A DNA stretch of 64,000 nt. Origin: Clonostachys chloroleuca (taxonomy: Eukaryota; Ascomycota; Sordariomycetes; Hypocreales; Bionectriaceae). The notes under the pieces were generated by a model. It did no database searches, was not told the origin of the DNA, and saw nothing but the letters and a program-made list of their open reading frames with translations. The DNA lies in the NCBI GenBank assembly GCA_037952775.1, contig JBANAY010000003.1, forward strand, positions 31,620,001 through 31,684,000, written 5' to 3'. Position 1 is the first letter of the stretch. Every line of letters starts with the position of its first letter. Below, piece after piece: positions 1 through 11,507 of the stretch. A program made the position numbers and the translations under genes.

Positions 1-632
1 TGGCGTGGACGTGCCTGACAGCCCCCTCGGTCGTCTCGCAGCCCGAAGGCGTGCCGTCGTGGGTCAGCTGGGTCTACGGCGCCTCCTACGCCCTCCTCAC
101 CGGCATGGGCTTCTTCCTCATCTCCAAGACGCCCAACATCGTCAGCTCGATAAGGGTCCTGCCGGCAGCAGCAGCAAAGTCGGCGTCGGCCAACGTCCCC
201 GCCGTTGCCCGACGAGCACCCTCAGCACCCTCAGCAGCAGCGCCCACGATGGAGGTCACGGTGCAGCGCATGGTGCCCCTCCTGCAGCCCAAGGTGCTCA
301 GGGTGCCGCTGGACAAGGTATCGCTCAAGTCGCGGCTCTCGCTGCCGGATGAGTACGTCCCCGAGCTGAGGCGCAAGGAGCTGGCGCGCCGGGCCGAGCA
401 GGAGCAGGTGGCGCTGCGCAGGTTCGACATGGAGCACCTGCTGACGATGCCGTTCCGGCGGATGGGGAGGGCCCTCAAGGCCTTGTTCAGGGGCGTCCGG
501 TCGGCGTGGACGGACATGGGGTGGGGGGTGATGACGGTGGACGGGAAGAACTACAAGGTGAACGTTGAGAAGGGTTTCGCGCACGACGGGTTCAGGACGC
601 TGGAGAGGATCGTGCCCATCGACCCGAAGTAA
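1..632 (+). CDS. TMEM223-like membrane protein, C-terminal part (5' end outside window)
   Basis: The reading frame is open from base 3 to the TAA at 630-632 and has no credible ATG start, so the gene begins to the left. The visible part holds a hydrophobic, probably membrane-spanning segment just after the edge (around WVYGASYALLTGMGFF), then an Ala/Pro-rich linker, then a basic C-terminal domain. That domain follows the pattern I associate with TMEM223: a VPL-x-x-VS motif, then a K-N-Y-K-V segment and a final F-x-x-L-x-x-IV. TMEM223 proteins are mitochondrial inner-membrane proteins linked to cytochrome c oxidase translation. The family call rests on this short pattern only. A CTCGCAG at 35-41 could also be a splice acceptor, so exon sequence may begin at base 42. 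Confidence 0.5.
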   Translation, partial: AWTCLTAPSVVSQPEGVPSWVSWVYGASYALLTGMGFFLISKTPNIVSSIRVLPAAAAKSASANVPAVARRAPSAPSAAAPTMEVTVQRMVPLLQPKVLRVPLDKVSLKSRLSLPDEYVPELRRKELARRAEQEQVALRRFDMEHLLTMPFRRMGRALKALFRGVRSAWTDMGWGVMTVDGKNYKVNVEKGFAHDGFRTLERIVPIDPK

Positions 633-3600
633 GGGGAGAACTGGACTGGACTGGGCAAACGAGGTGAAGCTCACCGGGTTGGGGGATATACTCGACCGGA
701 ACTGTACAAAAAGGGATGTTTCTACTAGCTGTATCATAGGACAATGGCATGTAACGAAAGAGCTAACGAGCCAAACTGTCTCGTTGTATGAATCACACTT
801 TGGGAGAGAAGACTGAACGTGCTCGTCCACCGACCAAGCTACGACATGTGCCTTTCTGTCTAACACAGCCTGACTTGCGTTTCTCCCGCTCGGAGCAAGA
901 CAGACGATGGGAAGAGATCTCGATGAGCAAGCGCCGTTCCTCGGTACCTGTCGATCCACGGTGAGGTAGCTCAGGAAGCAGATCGAGCACATCACCAACG
1001 CACACCATGCGGTGTACAACAAAAGTTCTCTGCCCATCTGTTGTTGGTGGGGGGGGGGGGGCACGAAAAGCCAGCAAACACGACATTCCCCCCTCTCCTC
1101 CTCTCGGTCGGGTCACCCATCGCGTGCTGCTGAAAGGGCCCCGCGAGTGGGAAAAGCCCTCGTTGCCCGAACGGGACAAAAAAGTGACAGATTGGAGGTA
1201 AATCAGCAGAGGTGATCGTCATATGTCATGCACGTTCCAACTGGACTAGCAGCTTTTCCATCGTGTGAGCAAAAAAAAAAGGAAGCGGTGAAAATTCCCC
1301 ATGGATGAGGGAAACCACGATCTACGCGAGGGGTGTGTGAAGGGTCACCGAGGAAAAAGCAAAAGGTAAGAAAGATATCCATATTGAGGGGCTCATGGTC
1401 AAGTGGTGAAATCTGAAGACAGAAATTCCGCGTCTTAGTGGCGGGGCAGATGGCAACCGTGATCGAATTTGAGTTGCTCGATCATACGTTTCGACATGGA
1501 AAACGAGCGATTCTGGGGGCCCTTCTTTGGAGGTCCCGCAAGGAAATCCTAAAAAAAGGTCCCCAGGAAAATTTGCCAGGAAGAAGTGGAGGAGGCTGCA
1601 TTGAGGTCTCCAGCTGTCATAGTTGGCATATGCAGTTTTTTTGTCGCTCGGCATGCGTCATTGTTCAAAGCGGTTTTTCCTGAGGCGCCTGGCGAGCCAG
1701 CTCGTGTGTTTGATTTGGATGAGGAGCAACGAAGAAGAAAAATTCTTCAATTAGTCCTTTGTAGAGGTACTTGATAGCGGTGTCAGTAAGTAGGATCGGG
1801 CGCATGCTGACCTGCACTAACACGGACATGCAGCTTTGAGGGAGGTGCAGCAGTACAATGGAGGTCTGTGAGATTTGGATGCTCTAGTGCGCGCGCTCGC
1901 CGGTGGTGGTGTGAGAGACGGTCTCAGACATCGTAAGACACCGCAAAGGTTATGCTGAATGGCTCATCTCCCATGTACGGGATCAACAATTGTATGATGG
2001 ATGTACCTCCGCGGCCATGTACCTGCACGCCGTCTGCAGGCCAAAGGCAAGTGACCTGTAACATTTCTCGCGCGCGGTGCGATTCGCATTGCACCACCAG
2101 CCTCCGGAGGAGGGTGATTGGCTTGGCCAATGTGCATGATGGAGGTGGAAAATTTGCATCGGCCAGACGGTGAGATTCCCTCCACGTCCGTTCGAGATTG
2201 TGTGTAGGTAGTTGCATGCGTGGGTTGCATAGTATTGACACCTCGTTTCTCCGGGAGATGGTGTGCGATGAGACATTCGGTCAGGAAGACAGCCTCGATT
2301 GTGCCATGTATCTCTACTGCCGCTCCCGTCTCGGTACATGGCACCTCCCACTGGGGACGGATTGCACTGCAGGCAATAATCACTCTCAAGACCTACCTAC
2401 CTGATAGCGTGCATTGAAGGTCGCCGACTATCGCCAGTCGCTGCTCTACGTCAGTGACGCACATCCACCAGATACCCGGCAGTTGTATAGACATCTCGGT
2501 GTTCCACTCCCCGGTGGCTGCGTAAGCTTGGGAGCCAAATAGACCACCAAAAGCCATTGTATGGATCGGTGTTTACGAAAAAATAGATTACCGGGACGCT
2601 CGCCGGCGAAGCGAGAGGCCCAGGCGAAACCAAGTCTCTCAGGTAAGAAGTGCACGTTAATGCAAATGAGAACCTACATTCAACGACACCCACATCTTGG
2701 TGTGGAGTTTGGCCGACCTTGGGTATCTACGTACAGTAACAGCCCCTCAGACGTGCACGAAAGATCCGGATGCAAGATTCAGGCCAGAGCACGAATTGGC
2801 CATTCATAACCCAGTCTAGAAGTGGCTGCATCGCATTCGTGCGTGCCATTCCAGCTTGCAGAAAAGAACCTGGTGGACATCCCGGGTGTCGTCCGAGCAG
2901 GCGCTGATTGGGGAGACGGGGGTCGCGGTTGCGTAGGCCCAGTTCTGTCTTGCATGAGAAGGACACCCACCGGCTGCCCTCGATGGGACGCACACGCTCT
3001 CTCTCTGAGCTGGTATTGGGAGGGGAGGGAACGGGGGATGGAGGAGGAGGGGGAAAGGCAGCGGTGTGAAAGAGTCCGCATGCCACTGCTGCGCACACAG
3101 ATCTGGCCAACCTAGTCGCTGAACCGGGGGGCGTATCGCGCTTAACCTCTTTTTTAATGTCTTGCCTTTCCTTTCGTCTACTTTTTTTTCACTTTCAGGA
3201 GGGGGAGGGGGGAAGGGGAATCTTGTAGTCCCGTGATGGAATCATGGCGAAAAGAAGATTTCTCGAGGGCAAACCGCCATCTGCTATTCGCCAACTCCCA
3301 TGTTCTCGTGTAGTCAAGAATTGTCCTATAAACCGCCAGACGCGGGTCTTAGTGCGTCATGGCGGGCTGGGCGTGGTGGAGAGAATGGGCCCGTGGCTGG
3401 CTGGATGTCAGTCAAGAGGTCAAAAGGCTTCGTGGACAAGGAGGAGGCTATGATGTATCCGTACATGGCTAGTGACCCTTTTCTTGGATTCTCGACTGGA
3501 GAGATAGCTCATGTGTTTCCCATGGAAAGCGCCTTTAGCGCCCGAGTGTGCCAAGCGGAGGCTGGCTGGGCTGGCCCATGCCCGCCGCCGTACCCTCTTT

Positions 3601-6600
3601 GCCTCCATGGCGGGCGGGCATGGGTTATTTTGGTATTACTATGATGATATACGTCCCTTGTGGGGAGCAAGTAGTCAGACTTCACGGCTTTTGGCCGCTA
3701 AAAGGGACCCTGATGACCGTGGTCCCTACTAGATTGGCGCGTCCTCATCACAAGTGATCGACAGGCTACTGCTAGGTGCGTACTTCAACCGGGAGCTGGA
3801 GATGGTGGCTTTAATTGAAAAGAGAGGCCGAGGATCTGAGAGGAGCCGCTTGGGAAGAGAGCCAGCCAATGACCACCGCTCGACCCCTCCCTCCATCTCG
3901 CCGCTCTGGATCATCTCAGCTGGTGCCAAGTGAGATGGCGTCGCTGAGGGAGAGGGAATAATCACCAGATGCGGAATATCCATGCACTACCACTCCTACA
4001 TGTCCATACACACATGAAAATCAATCTTGCCTACATAGTACCTACACTCCCTGCCAGAGAAGAGAAGGAGGGAGAGCCGGGCTTGGCTGAGCGGTGGAAT
4101 GGTGTAGCTGATGGTAATATCAATGGTTTCGTCAACCATGTACATGATGCGATGCAACCTTAGGCGCAGGAGAATTTAAGCATGCCATCTAGGTAGAGGC
4201 TGAGGGATCGTGGTATTTCCTGCTTGTATCCCACCCTCTCCTCACTTGTTAGTTTTTTTTTCTGTCATGTTCCAGATATCGATGCATTGTGCGCTGCCGG
4301 GAGTATATCGGCATGTGGACATCCGCTTGACAGACATACGATGATCCTGCAAGACCATCCAAAAGTGGTCCAAGGCAAGTCATTTCCGCATCACTGAGGT
4401 ATCATCCAGGTATCGTGTAGGTAGCATGGAGGTGGCAGAGAGAAGATATCAGCCAATCGCGAGGTGGTGTGCTGCCTGCCGAGTCACGACATGCACTAGG
4501 AATTTGATGAGAGGCGGTGAGGATCACCACAGGCGCTTCCATTCAAGCACAGCCAATTTTGTTTGATCTGGTGAACACAGTTAGGTGGATCGACATGTAC
4601 CGACAGCCACCTGCAATCCACCTGAGAGCGCTTATTTGGCCAGGGTTCAGCGATATGAGATCAACCAGAACGGCTGTTTCAATGTGAACTCTCCCCAGAG
4701 TTCACTGGGTTAAGTCGTAGTGATGCGACAGAGCGGCGAGTCTAGGCAGATCTTGAAACAAACCGCAATGTACAGAATACCTTTGCTACAGTTCCTTTCC
4801 CTCGCCCCTCCTCTTGCCTTTCCTCGTATTTCTCACCCACTCTACTGTTTTACCTCTACGTGTTTTCAGCCCAGTAGTTTGGTCCATTGGGCAGCTTTTC
4901 GACGATACCAAGGTGACATACATACATACATCTCCTTGGTCCGACATGGGATGAGATGGCCGGTGGTGGTGTAGAATCAAATGGGTGTAGTCCCGAGTGT
5001 GGCAACTTGGACGACGAAGAACCAGCCAGCTAGCCAATCCCGAGCAGGCGTGACACGATTTAATACCTTGAAACGTCTGCTGGAGCGTCGACGAGAGGTG
5101 CCCCCATCTTCTTGGCTGTATCTGCAGTAGGTGTGTACTTGGGATTAATAGTGGGGGATACCATCCAGGTGGAGGATAAGGGAGGAGGGGCGCGGGGGGC
5201 TGACCAGGCAAGATGACATGATGCCCCCAATCAACTGAAGCACGCTCTGCGCGCAGTGGGGAGGATGACATAGCTCGAAGCAGAGATGCCATTGCCAGAC
5301 TGGCCCATGTTGATGGTTGAATGGACGAGATTGAACCGGCAGCAGATGGGCGGCTGATCGCGAGTGGCGCTTGGTGTCGTCGTTGCGTAGTATCGGGGTG
5401 GGCTTCGATGTCGAGAGTGATGCCATACCACGTTGTGACAGTCCATCGCGAGGCCAGACAATGGCCAGACAGAGATTGTTTCCTCTCAGGAGCAGCGAAC
5501 GGTTGCCCAGAGAGCAGGAATATCTCCATTTGGCAACTGCGGTGCGTGCGTGCTCGGCATCCCATGTCTCGACGACCGAGGCCAGGAGGGCTGGTCGGCA
5601 CAGGCAGTCCAAGGAGGTTGGATCCTGGCCCCCTGGATGGCGGTGCAGTTGGCCTCCTCTGCTGGGCTTAGTGAGCATCGGCAAGCGGATGGGCCTAGCC
5701 TCCATGGGCAACGTCTCGCAGAGCCAGAGGCAGCTGGTGGTCGTCGCCAATATTGACGCCTGGCCAATGCTCAGTCTCCCGGCTCCGTGCTCCTGGCTGG
5801 GTCCTGCACGACGAAATGAAGTCAAAACAATCAACGGCCGCCACCAGCGAGGATTGGCTGCGCAGCGCGCACCCAATCCCATCCCCATCCGGTGCGGCGG
5901 CGGCGGCGATGTCGCAACGGCCTGGACCGAGTCCAACATGGGAATTCCGGGCTGGCTCACAATTATCGGTATTTACGTGGTTCCTGTCTCACCACACACC
6001 AGCCTAGTCTGGGGTGTCTTAGACCTAGCACCAACAAGTAAAGTAAACAAACTGATCAACACTCCGGTAGCTGTCCACAAATCATCTCAGATGACGATAC
6101 GAGGGACAAATGGAAAGGAAAGCAAGACAACGGCAGGTGTGTCTTGGCTGGGTGGCATCGTTCAAGCATCGATCGATTGCTCTCAAGAGTGACTGTCCCA
6201 GCCGCGAGTCGCATCAAGATCGCATCGTCAGTTGCGATGTCATGCTGCCAGCTTTCGTCCCCTTCGCTTCCCTGGTCCAGGCCGTCTATCTCGCTCGCTC
6301 AACTCATGCTCGGCTGCCAAGATCCCCACATGGCTCCCTCCAACTCCACCAAGAGGCTCCCGAACACCTTACCCAAGACGGCCGTTGGCTCCTCTGTCTG
6401 ATGTGCTTCTGATCATTTTGGCAACGCTTAGCCTTGGCGTCGTTGAACCGGTGATTGTGAGGTGAGGACCCCGCTATGCTTCTGATTGCGCGCGGGTTTT
6501 TTTTTCTTCCTCGCCCATCTCCAATTCGACCCCACTATCATCGTCAACGCGCATTTGATATGCTACCTCGATTATTGACCTGTGCAACTGCTTGCGTCAC

Positions 6601-8101
6601 TGGCAGGGCCAGCACGTTGCGCTCGATTCGTCTGGAGGGAAGCACGATCAGAGCAACTGACGTCGAGCTTCGGCATGTGAGGCACCTGGACCTATCCAAG
6701 ACAGGCCACGCCGCCAACGACGGGCCCTGTTCTGGGAAGTCAACCGCCACAAGCCACCTACTACATCCAGGTACATGCTCCCTGGCCCGAGTCAGTTTTG
6801 GCACACATGGGAGCAAGCAAGATAGGTATGAGGCACTATAATGTAGGGGTCGCTAGAGCTCGTCCTCGCATGGTATGGACGAGACATACCTGCACAAGTA
6901 AAGAAGAGAGGCGTCGCCAGGCTCCATTCAGCACAGCCGCTGGTTCACGTTCCAAGCCGGCGCATAAAATCCTCATTGGTGACAGTGCCCCGGCTATCAC
7001 TTCTCATCGTCATTTGCTTTTGATACATGTCGGCTGAAGCATTCTCTCGGCCGTCGGGTGCAGTGGTGAATCCGTAGTGCGTAGCTAGTAGCGCAAGCTA
7101 GCAGGCAAGGAGGAGCCCGGTAATTAGCTCTGATGTGCATGCATGTGTATGGAAATTATAAGTCGACGGGTATTATTATTATTACCTATTATTTTGTCGC
7201 TGCGCGTCCACAGAGCACGTCCACATACTATACGTACGCCTGTGACCCTCCCCAATCAGGTGGCCAAGCAGGGGCACCTGGGAAGCGAGACATTGTGAGC
7301 CCGGATGACAGTCAAGATGGTAAAAGCTGACACAGGCGGAGGTGAGCGTGAGGACTAGGTCAAGTCCAGACCTGGTAGTTGAGACTGAAAAGGGGCAGTG
7401 GTGCGTCGGGTGAGGCTTGGGAAAGAAACAATGAAAGAAAAAGCTCGATGGCCATGCACTGTCTCCCAGCAGACAAAGCCTGCGAGATGACAGGAAGAGC
7501 CCTGCGCGGGCCTTCCTTTGGTGGTGATTGATTGTCCAGCGTCTGATCCATGGCTTAGTGCAGTCCAATGGCTGCCGTTATCATAGGTGGAGGCGATAGT
7601 CGTAGGTGCAGGCAGGCATGTACCCGCAGGTGGGCCTGAGTTGCAGCGTGCAGGGGGCGTCTAGTGGATTTTGCAGGCGCCCATCGCCCTTGACCTTGAA
7701 CTCCCAGCTGCGGGTGGAGGGGGGTCTGGTGGATGGCCCTGGGCGTTGTGGCATGCCGCATGGCCCCAAGCAGCCTCTTTTCTCGGGGTCCACGCACATG
7801 CAGCCAGTTTATTAGGATTTGGGTCCCTCTGACCAGACCCCTCCGCCTTGGACCCTTCTTCTGCTTCTGCATCTTCTCCAACCAGAGAAGCAAGCAAACA
7901 CACGGAGGAGATACAGGGTCTTTTTTCTTTCTATTCCATTCCTTTGCTTTTCTTTTTCAGCCTTTTGACCCTCGACGTGAGCAAAGGCCTCGCGATACCG
8001 ACGACCGGCCGCTTCGATTAATAATAATAACATCGCGAGCACGCCTGCGAGAAGTTGCCGATATATCCAGCGGGCGCTTGGTTCAAGGCAACTGTGGCCG
8101 G
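633..8101. other. Long stretch without a recognisable gene
   Basis: About 7.5 kb between the TMEM223-like gene and the leader of the leucine-rich-repeat gene. Open frames occur on both strands, the longest about 270 codons near 4786-6192, but they overlap each other, have no familiar domain and lack consistent splice signals. Visible landmarks are a run of 13 G at 1049-1061, a short CATA repeat near 4918-4932 and a TAT/ATT-rich patch at 7171-7193. I see no tRNA, transposase or terminal repeats. It may hold promoters, long leaders or non-coding transcripts. Confidence 0.6.
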
Positions 8102-8673
8102 GTGAGTCAGTCAAACTACTTGCACATTTGAATTCAAGCATCTCAGCCTTCTGTTTATTTTTTTCTGTTAGCCTTGTTTTTCTGTTTGCTCCCCTATTGT
8201 CGGTGCCTAGCCCTCGAAACCGCACCCGCTGTTACTCTCGCCTGTGCTTGCTATCTGGGTCGACTCCCGTCCATCCACGGCCGTTTCCTTCCATCCAGTT
8301 TCATTCAGCACTTCTTCTACTCGAGTATCACCCCCGCAGCCTGCCACGAGCCCTCGGGTTTCCAGTGCACTTTTGCTTCATCTGTCTCTCCCCCTTCCGG
8401 CCACCCTTCCCCGTGTGCGCTCTTGCACTCTCTCGACCATTTCAGTGTGTTTGCGTTTGATGTCATTCCGTGCCGCGTGTGACTTGTCTTGTGCGTGATG
8501 TGATATCTGACCTGGCTGCTCTTTCTGCCTCCGAAGCATCCCCAGCATTGTTGTATATAGATTGGGTCTGTTCTCGCGGCTTTCGCACATTGCTTTATTG
8601 TATTTCTTGTCGTCTCGCCTGATCTCGTTTCGTGTATCTGATTGTGTTGTCTCTACTAACACCAAAAATCCAG
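8102..8673 (+). other. Candidate 5' UTR intron of the leucine-rich-repeat gene
   Basis: A consensus donor GTGAGT at 8102 and a perfect yeast-type branch site TACTAAC at 8654-8660, followed 11 nt later by CAG at 8671-8673, lie upstream of the ATG at 8814. The T-rich, stop-rich sequence between them does not code. The branch site and acceptor are convincing; the donor choice is an inference, since other GT sites exist. Confidence 0.4.
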
Positions 8674-8793
8674 AGGGGCTCTTTGCTGAGTCGACTCGCT
8701 ATCTTCCAGAAAACCACACGGCCTTGGCCAACTCCCCTCTCCCGCCGATCGAATTCGTGCAACCATCTCTCCTCTCCCATTAGTCAACCTTTG

Positions 8794-8844
8794 ATGTGCA
8801 TTGGTACATTAACATGGATTCGGAAGACGGAGATCTGTTTATAA
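8794..8844 (+). promoter_or_regulatory. Upstream ORF overlapping the start of the leucine-rich-repeat gene
   Basis: An ATG 20 bases before the predicted main start opens a 16-codon frame that runs past the main ATG (8814) in another frame and ends at TAA 8842-8844, three bases before the first intron donor. If translated it would compete with the main start. Confidence 0.4.
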
Positions 8845-11507
8845 AAGTATGTCTTGGTAGCATGCACCTAGGCTCTGTCTGCGCCACCTGGCTAACATAA
8901 GAACCACAGCACCTTGCTGGCTTCGTGCGAACGCACGAAAAGGCCCTTGCAAATGCTCTGCAACTCCAACGCCGCGACACACGGCATCGACCGACTCAGA
9001 GTACGAGCTCCGTGAGCCTGCCCAGAACACCAACTCTTCCCGACCGACCCGCCACATCGGCATCAACCTCGAGCTCCTTGGGGAGCGCCTTTTCCTTCGG
9101 GGGTCTCGGCCTCAGTTCGAACAATGTCAAGTCGGCGAAGCTGGCCTTGACACCACACCATCTGTTTTACCTGCTCTCACGATTCGAAGAGCTCGGCATT
9201 GCCGTGGGGCCCATGAAAGTTCGGCTAGAAAACCTTCACGATAGTTCCACCTCTGCCAACTATGTGTCATTCCTTGGCAACACCCAGCGTTCTAGGAGTC
9301 GTGACTCCGATGTGGGCTCCATCCGCTCCGTCTCTAGTGTCGGAGGCGTCATGTCAAGCATGTCGGCATTGTGGGCGAGCCTAGGCATCAGCGCCAGTAT
9401 ATCAGCGGCCAGGACGGAACGACAGAAGGCGGCGCTCGACTCGGACATGAAATACCTGTACTCAGCTTTCACGAAGATTCCCTGCCTCCGCCTGGCTCCC
9501 GACTGGCGTGCCCGACTCATTCGCGGGTACGAGGAGTTCCCATTCGATTCTGCTGTTCCTCTGTACGCTTTCAAAAACTTGCAGTCTTTGGAAGTGAGCA
9601 GCATCGATTTCAGGCAATTCTTTGGGTGGGACCGCCTCGCTGACCAGTTGCGCTCTCTTTCCCTCAAACGAGCTGGCATCGAAGATCCCGCCGATATTCT
9701 CATTGACATTGTGCTGGATGACATGGATCAGAGACGCCGAAGGTCGTCCAAGACTCAGGCATCACCTACCGCTACTCTGGGTTACAGCAACAGCCCCCGT
9801 CGAGGTTCAACAACTATGCACCATGAGCTCCAGCGCTCAATGACCGTTCCTTTGCCGTCTGCCTTGCCTCCCCCTTCTCCTTCTAATGATCCTAGGCACT
9901 CTTCCGGGGACCTCCGCGTAGGTTCTCTGACGCCTAGCGAACATGCGATTGAGGACAGCAGTGCATCAGATAGCGCCAAAACACCATCGAGAAACGAGAA
10001 TCGCAAGTACCAAAAGCCTTTGACCCACGACGGTAGACCAAGGAGTAGCTCGCCCTCCCGCATGGGAGGTGCTCGCCATCCACCCAGCCACACCAGGTCG
10101 TCGGAGCGCATCCGCCGATCTGGATCGGGGAGTTCCTACTCCAGCCTCGCGGACTCTTGGCCACTTCACTCTCGCAACAGCTCCGGAAATCTCATGGCAA
10201 CGATGACTCTTCCCTCTTCGAAGTGGCGGTTTTTGAGACATCTGAGTTTGGCAGACAATTCTATGACCTCGATACCACCTGCTGGCTTACAACCCCTTTC
10301 CAACACGCTCTATTCGTTGGACTTGTCTTCCAACTTGTTCAGCCAGGTACCGGAAAGCCTAGCAACGCTGACGGCTCTCCGCGCCCTAAACCTATCACAC
10401 TGCATGATCGATTCCCTCCACTCGCTGACTCGGAACCCACTGCCTGCTATCACAGCCCTCAATCTTCGAGCTAATCGGCTGCAGTCCCTAGCAGGCATTG
10501 AAAAGTTATACCCCCTCGAAAGGCTAGACTTGAGAGATAACCATCTGACAGACCCAATGGAACTGGCACGGTTGACAGGTATTCCAGATCTGCGGGAAAT
10601 TTGGGTTGAAGGCAACAACTTCACCCGATCCCATCGTGACTATAGAATTTCAATCTTCAACCTATTCCGCAAAACCCCCGGGTACACCGAGGACATTTTG
10701 ATCGATGGGACTGGTCCCAGCTATGCCGAGAAGCGCCTCCTCGTTGACCGCGTTCCCATTCCCGAGCCCATTTCTGTTGTGAAACCAAAAGCTCCTGAAC
10801 TGGCTTCGGTCGAGGTAAATAAGCCTGCGATTGTGTACGGTACACAAAAAGAGAACTCTGCTCGCAATGACGGTCCTGTCTCCAAAGTTATCGTAGGCGA
10901 GAGCGCCACTGGGGCGACGAAACGCCGCAAAACCCCCAAGCGTCGAATCGTCGATTTGTCCTCGGGCGAGACCCCTCCTTCGCCCACTGCCATCGACATT
11001 CACAAGAATACCACCCCAACCGAACGCACGGTTCCTCTCAAAACCGAGCGCCTTGCACCTCTCAGAACGTCAACGGAACCAAACTACCTCATATCCCTGA
11101 CGCCACATACCCAACTCCTCTCACCCTCCGAATTTCCGGATAGCCATGGAAGCTCCGTAGTTTCTCAAGCGGCCGTACCGCGCATCGATACTGATGTAGT
11201 CGGTGATGTGGATGCGACGCCGCCGCCCATTGCAGAAGACTCTGATCCAACCTGGAATAAGACCCAAGACTGGGGAAAGGATGGTGAGACCTATCGCTTG
11301 AAAATTCAGGCCTTGCGGGACAAGGTCGGGACCGACTACTTGAGTGTCCTGAGTGAGGAGAGCTGGCAAACAAGACACCCAACCAGCTTTATTTCAAACT
11401 CAGGTCCCTCTTCCTCAGCAATCTCTTCAGTACACATCCCCGATCATACCTTCACGCCTCCCCCTCTGCATGAGGGACGCACGCTTGGCCAGCCACTGAG
11501 CTCGTGA
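8814..11507 (+). CDS. Large leucine-rich-repeat protein
   Basis: Two exons: 8814-8846 and 8910-11507. The 63-nt intron has a GTATGT donor, a GCTAAC branch site and a CAG acceptor. The first exon codes for only 11 residues (MDSEDGDLFIK). The protein is about 876 residues. It begins with a charged helix. Residues about 280-440 are Ser/Pro/Arg-rich and look disordered. A block of leucine-rich repeats follows at about 450-590, with the repeating pattern L-x-x-L-x-L-x-x-N, for instance LDLSSNLFSQVP and LNLRANRLQSL. The long C-terminal tail is Thr/Pro-rich and ends in a conserved-looking patch around YLSVLSEESW. LRRs are protein-binding platforms, so a scaffold role is likely. I cannot assign a named orthologue. 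There is no signal peptide or kinase domain. Confidence 0.85.

Noticed and set aside
231..1064. 277-codon minus-strand frame at the left edge
   Set aside because: It is mostly antisense to the TMEM223-like coding frame, and the product has no recognisable features.
5145..6192. Overlapping frames of 271 and 273 codons on opposite strands as genes
   Set aside because: No known domain, low-complexity and Trp/His/Arg-heavy composition as expected from GC-rich non-coding DNA, and no supporting start or splice signals. Kept only as a weak finding.
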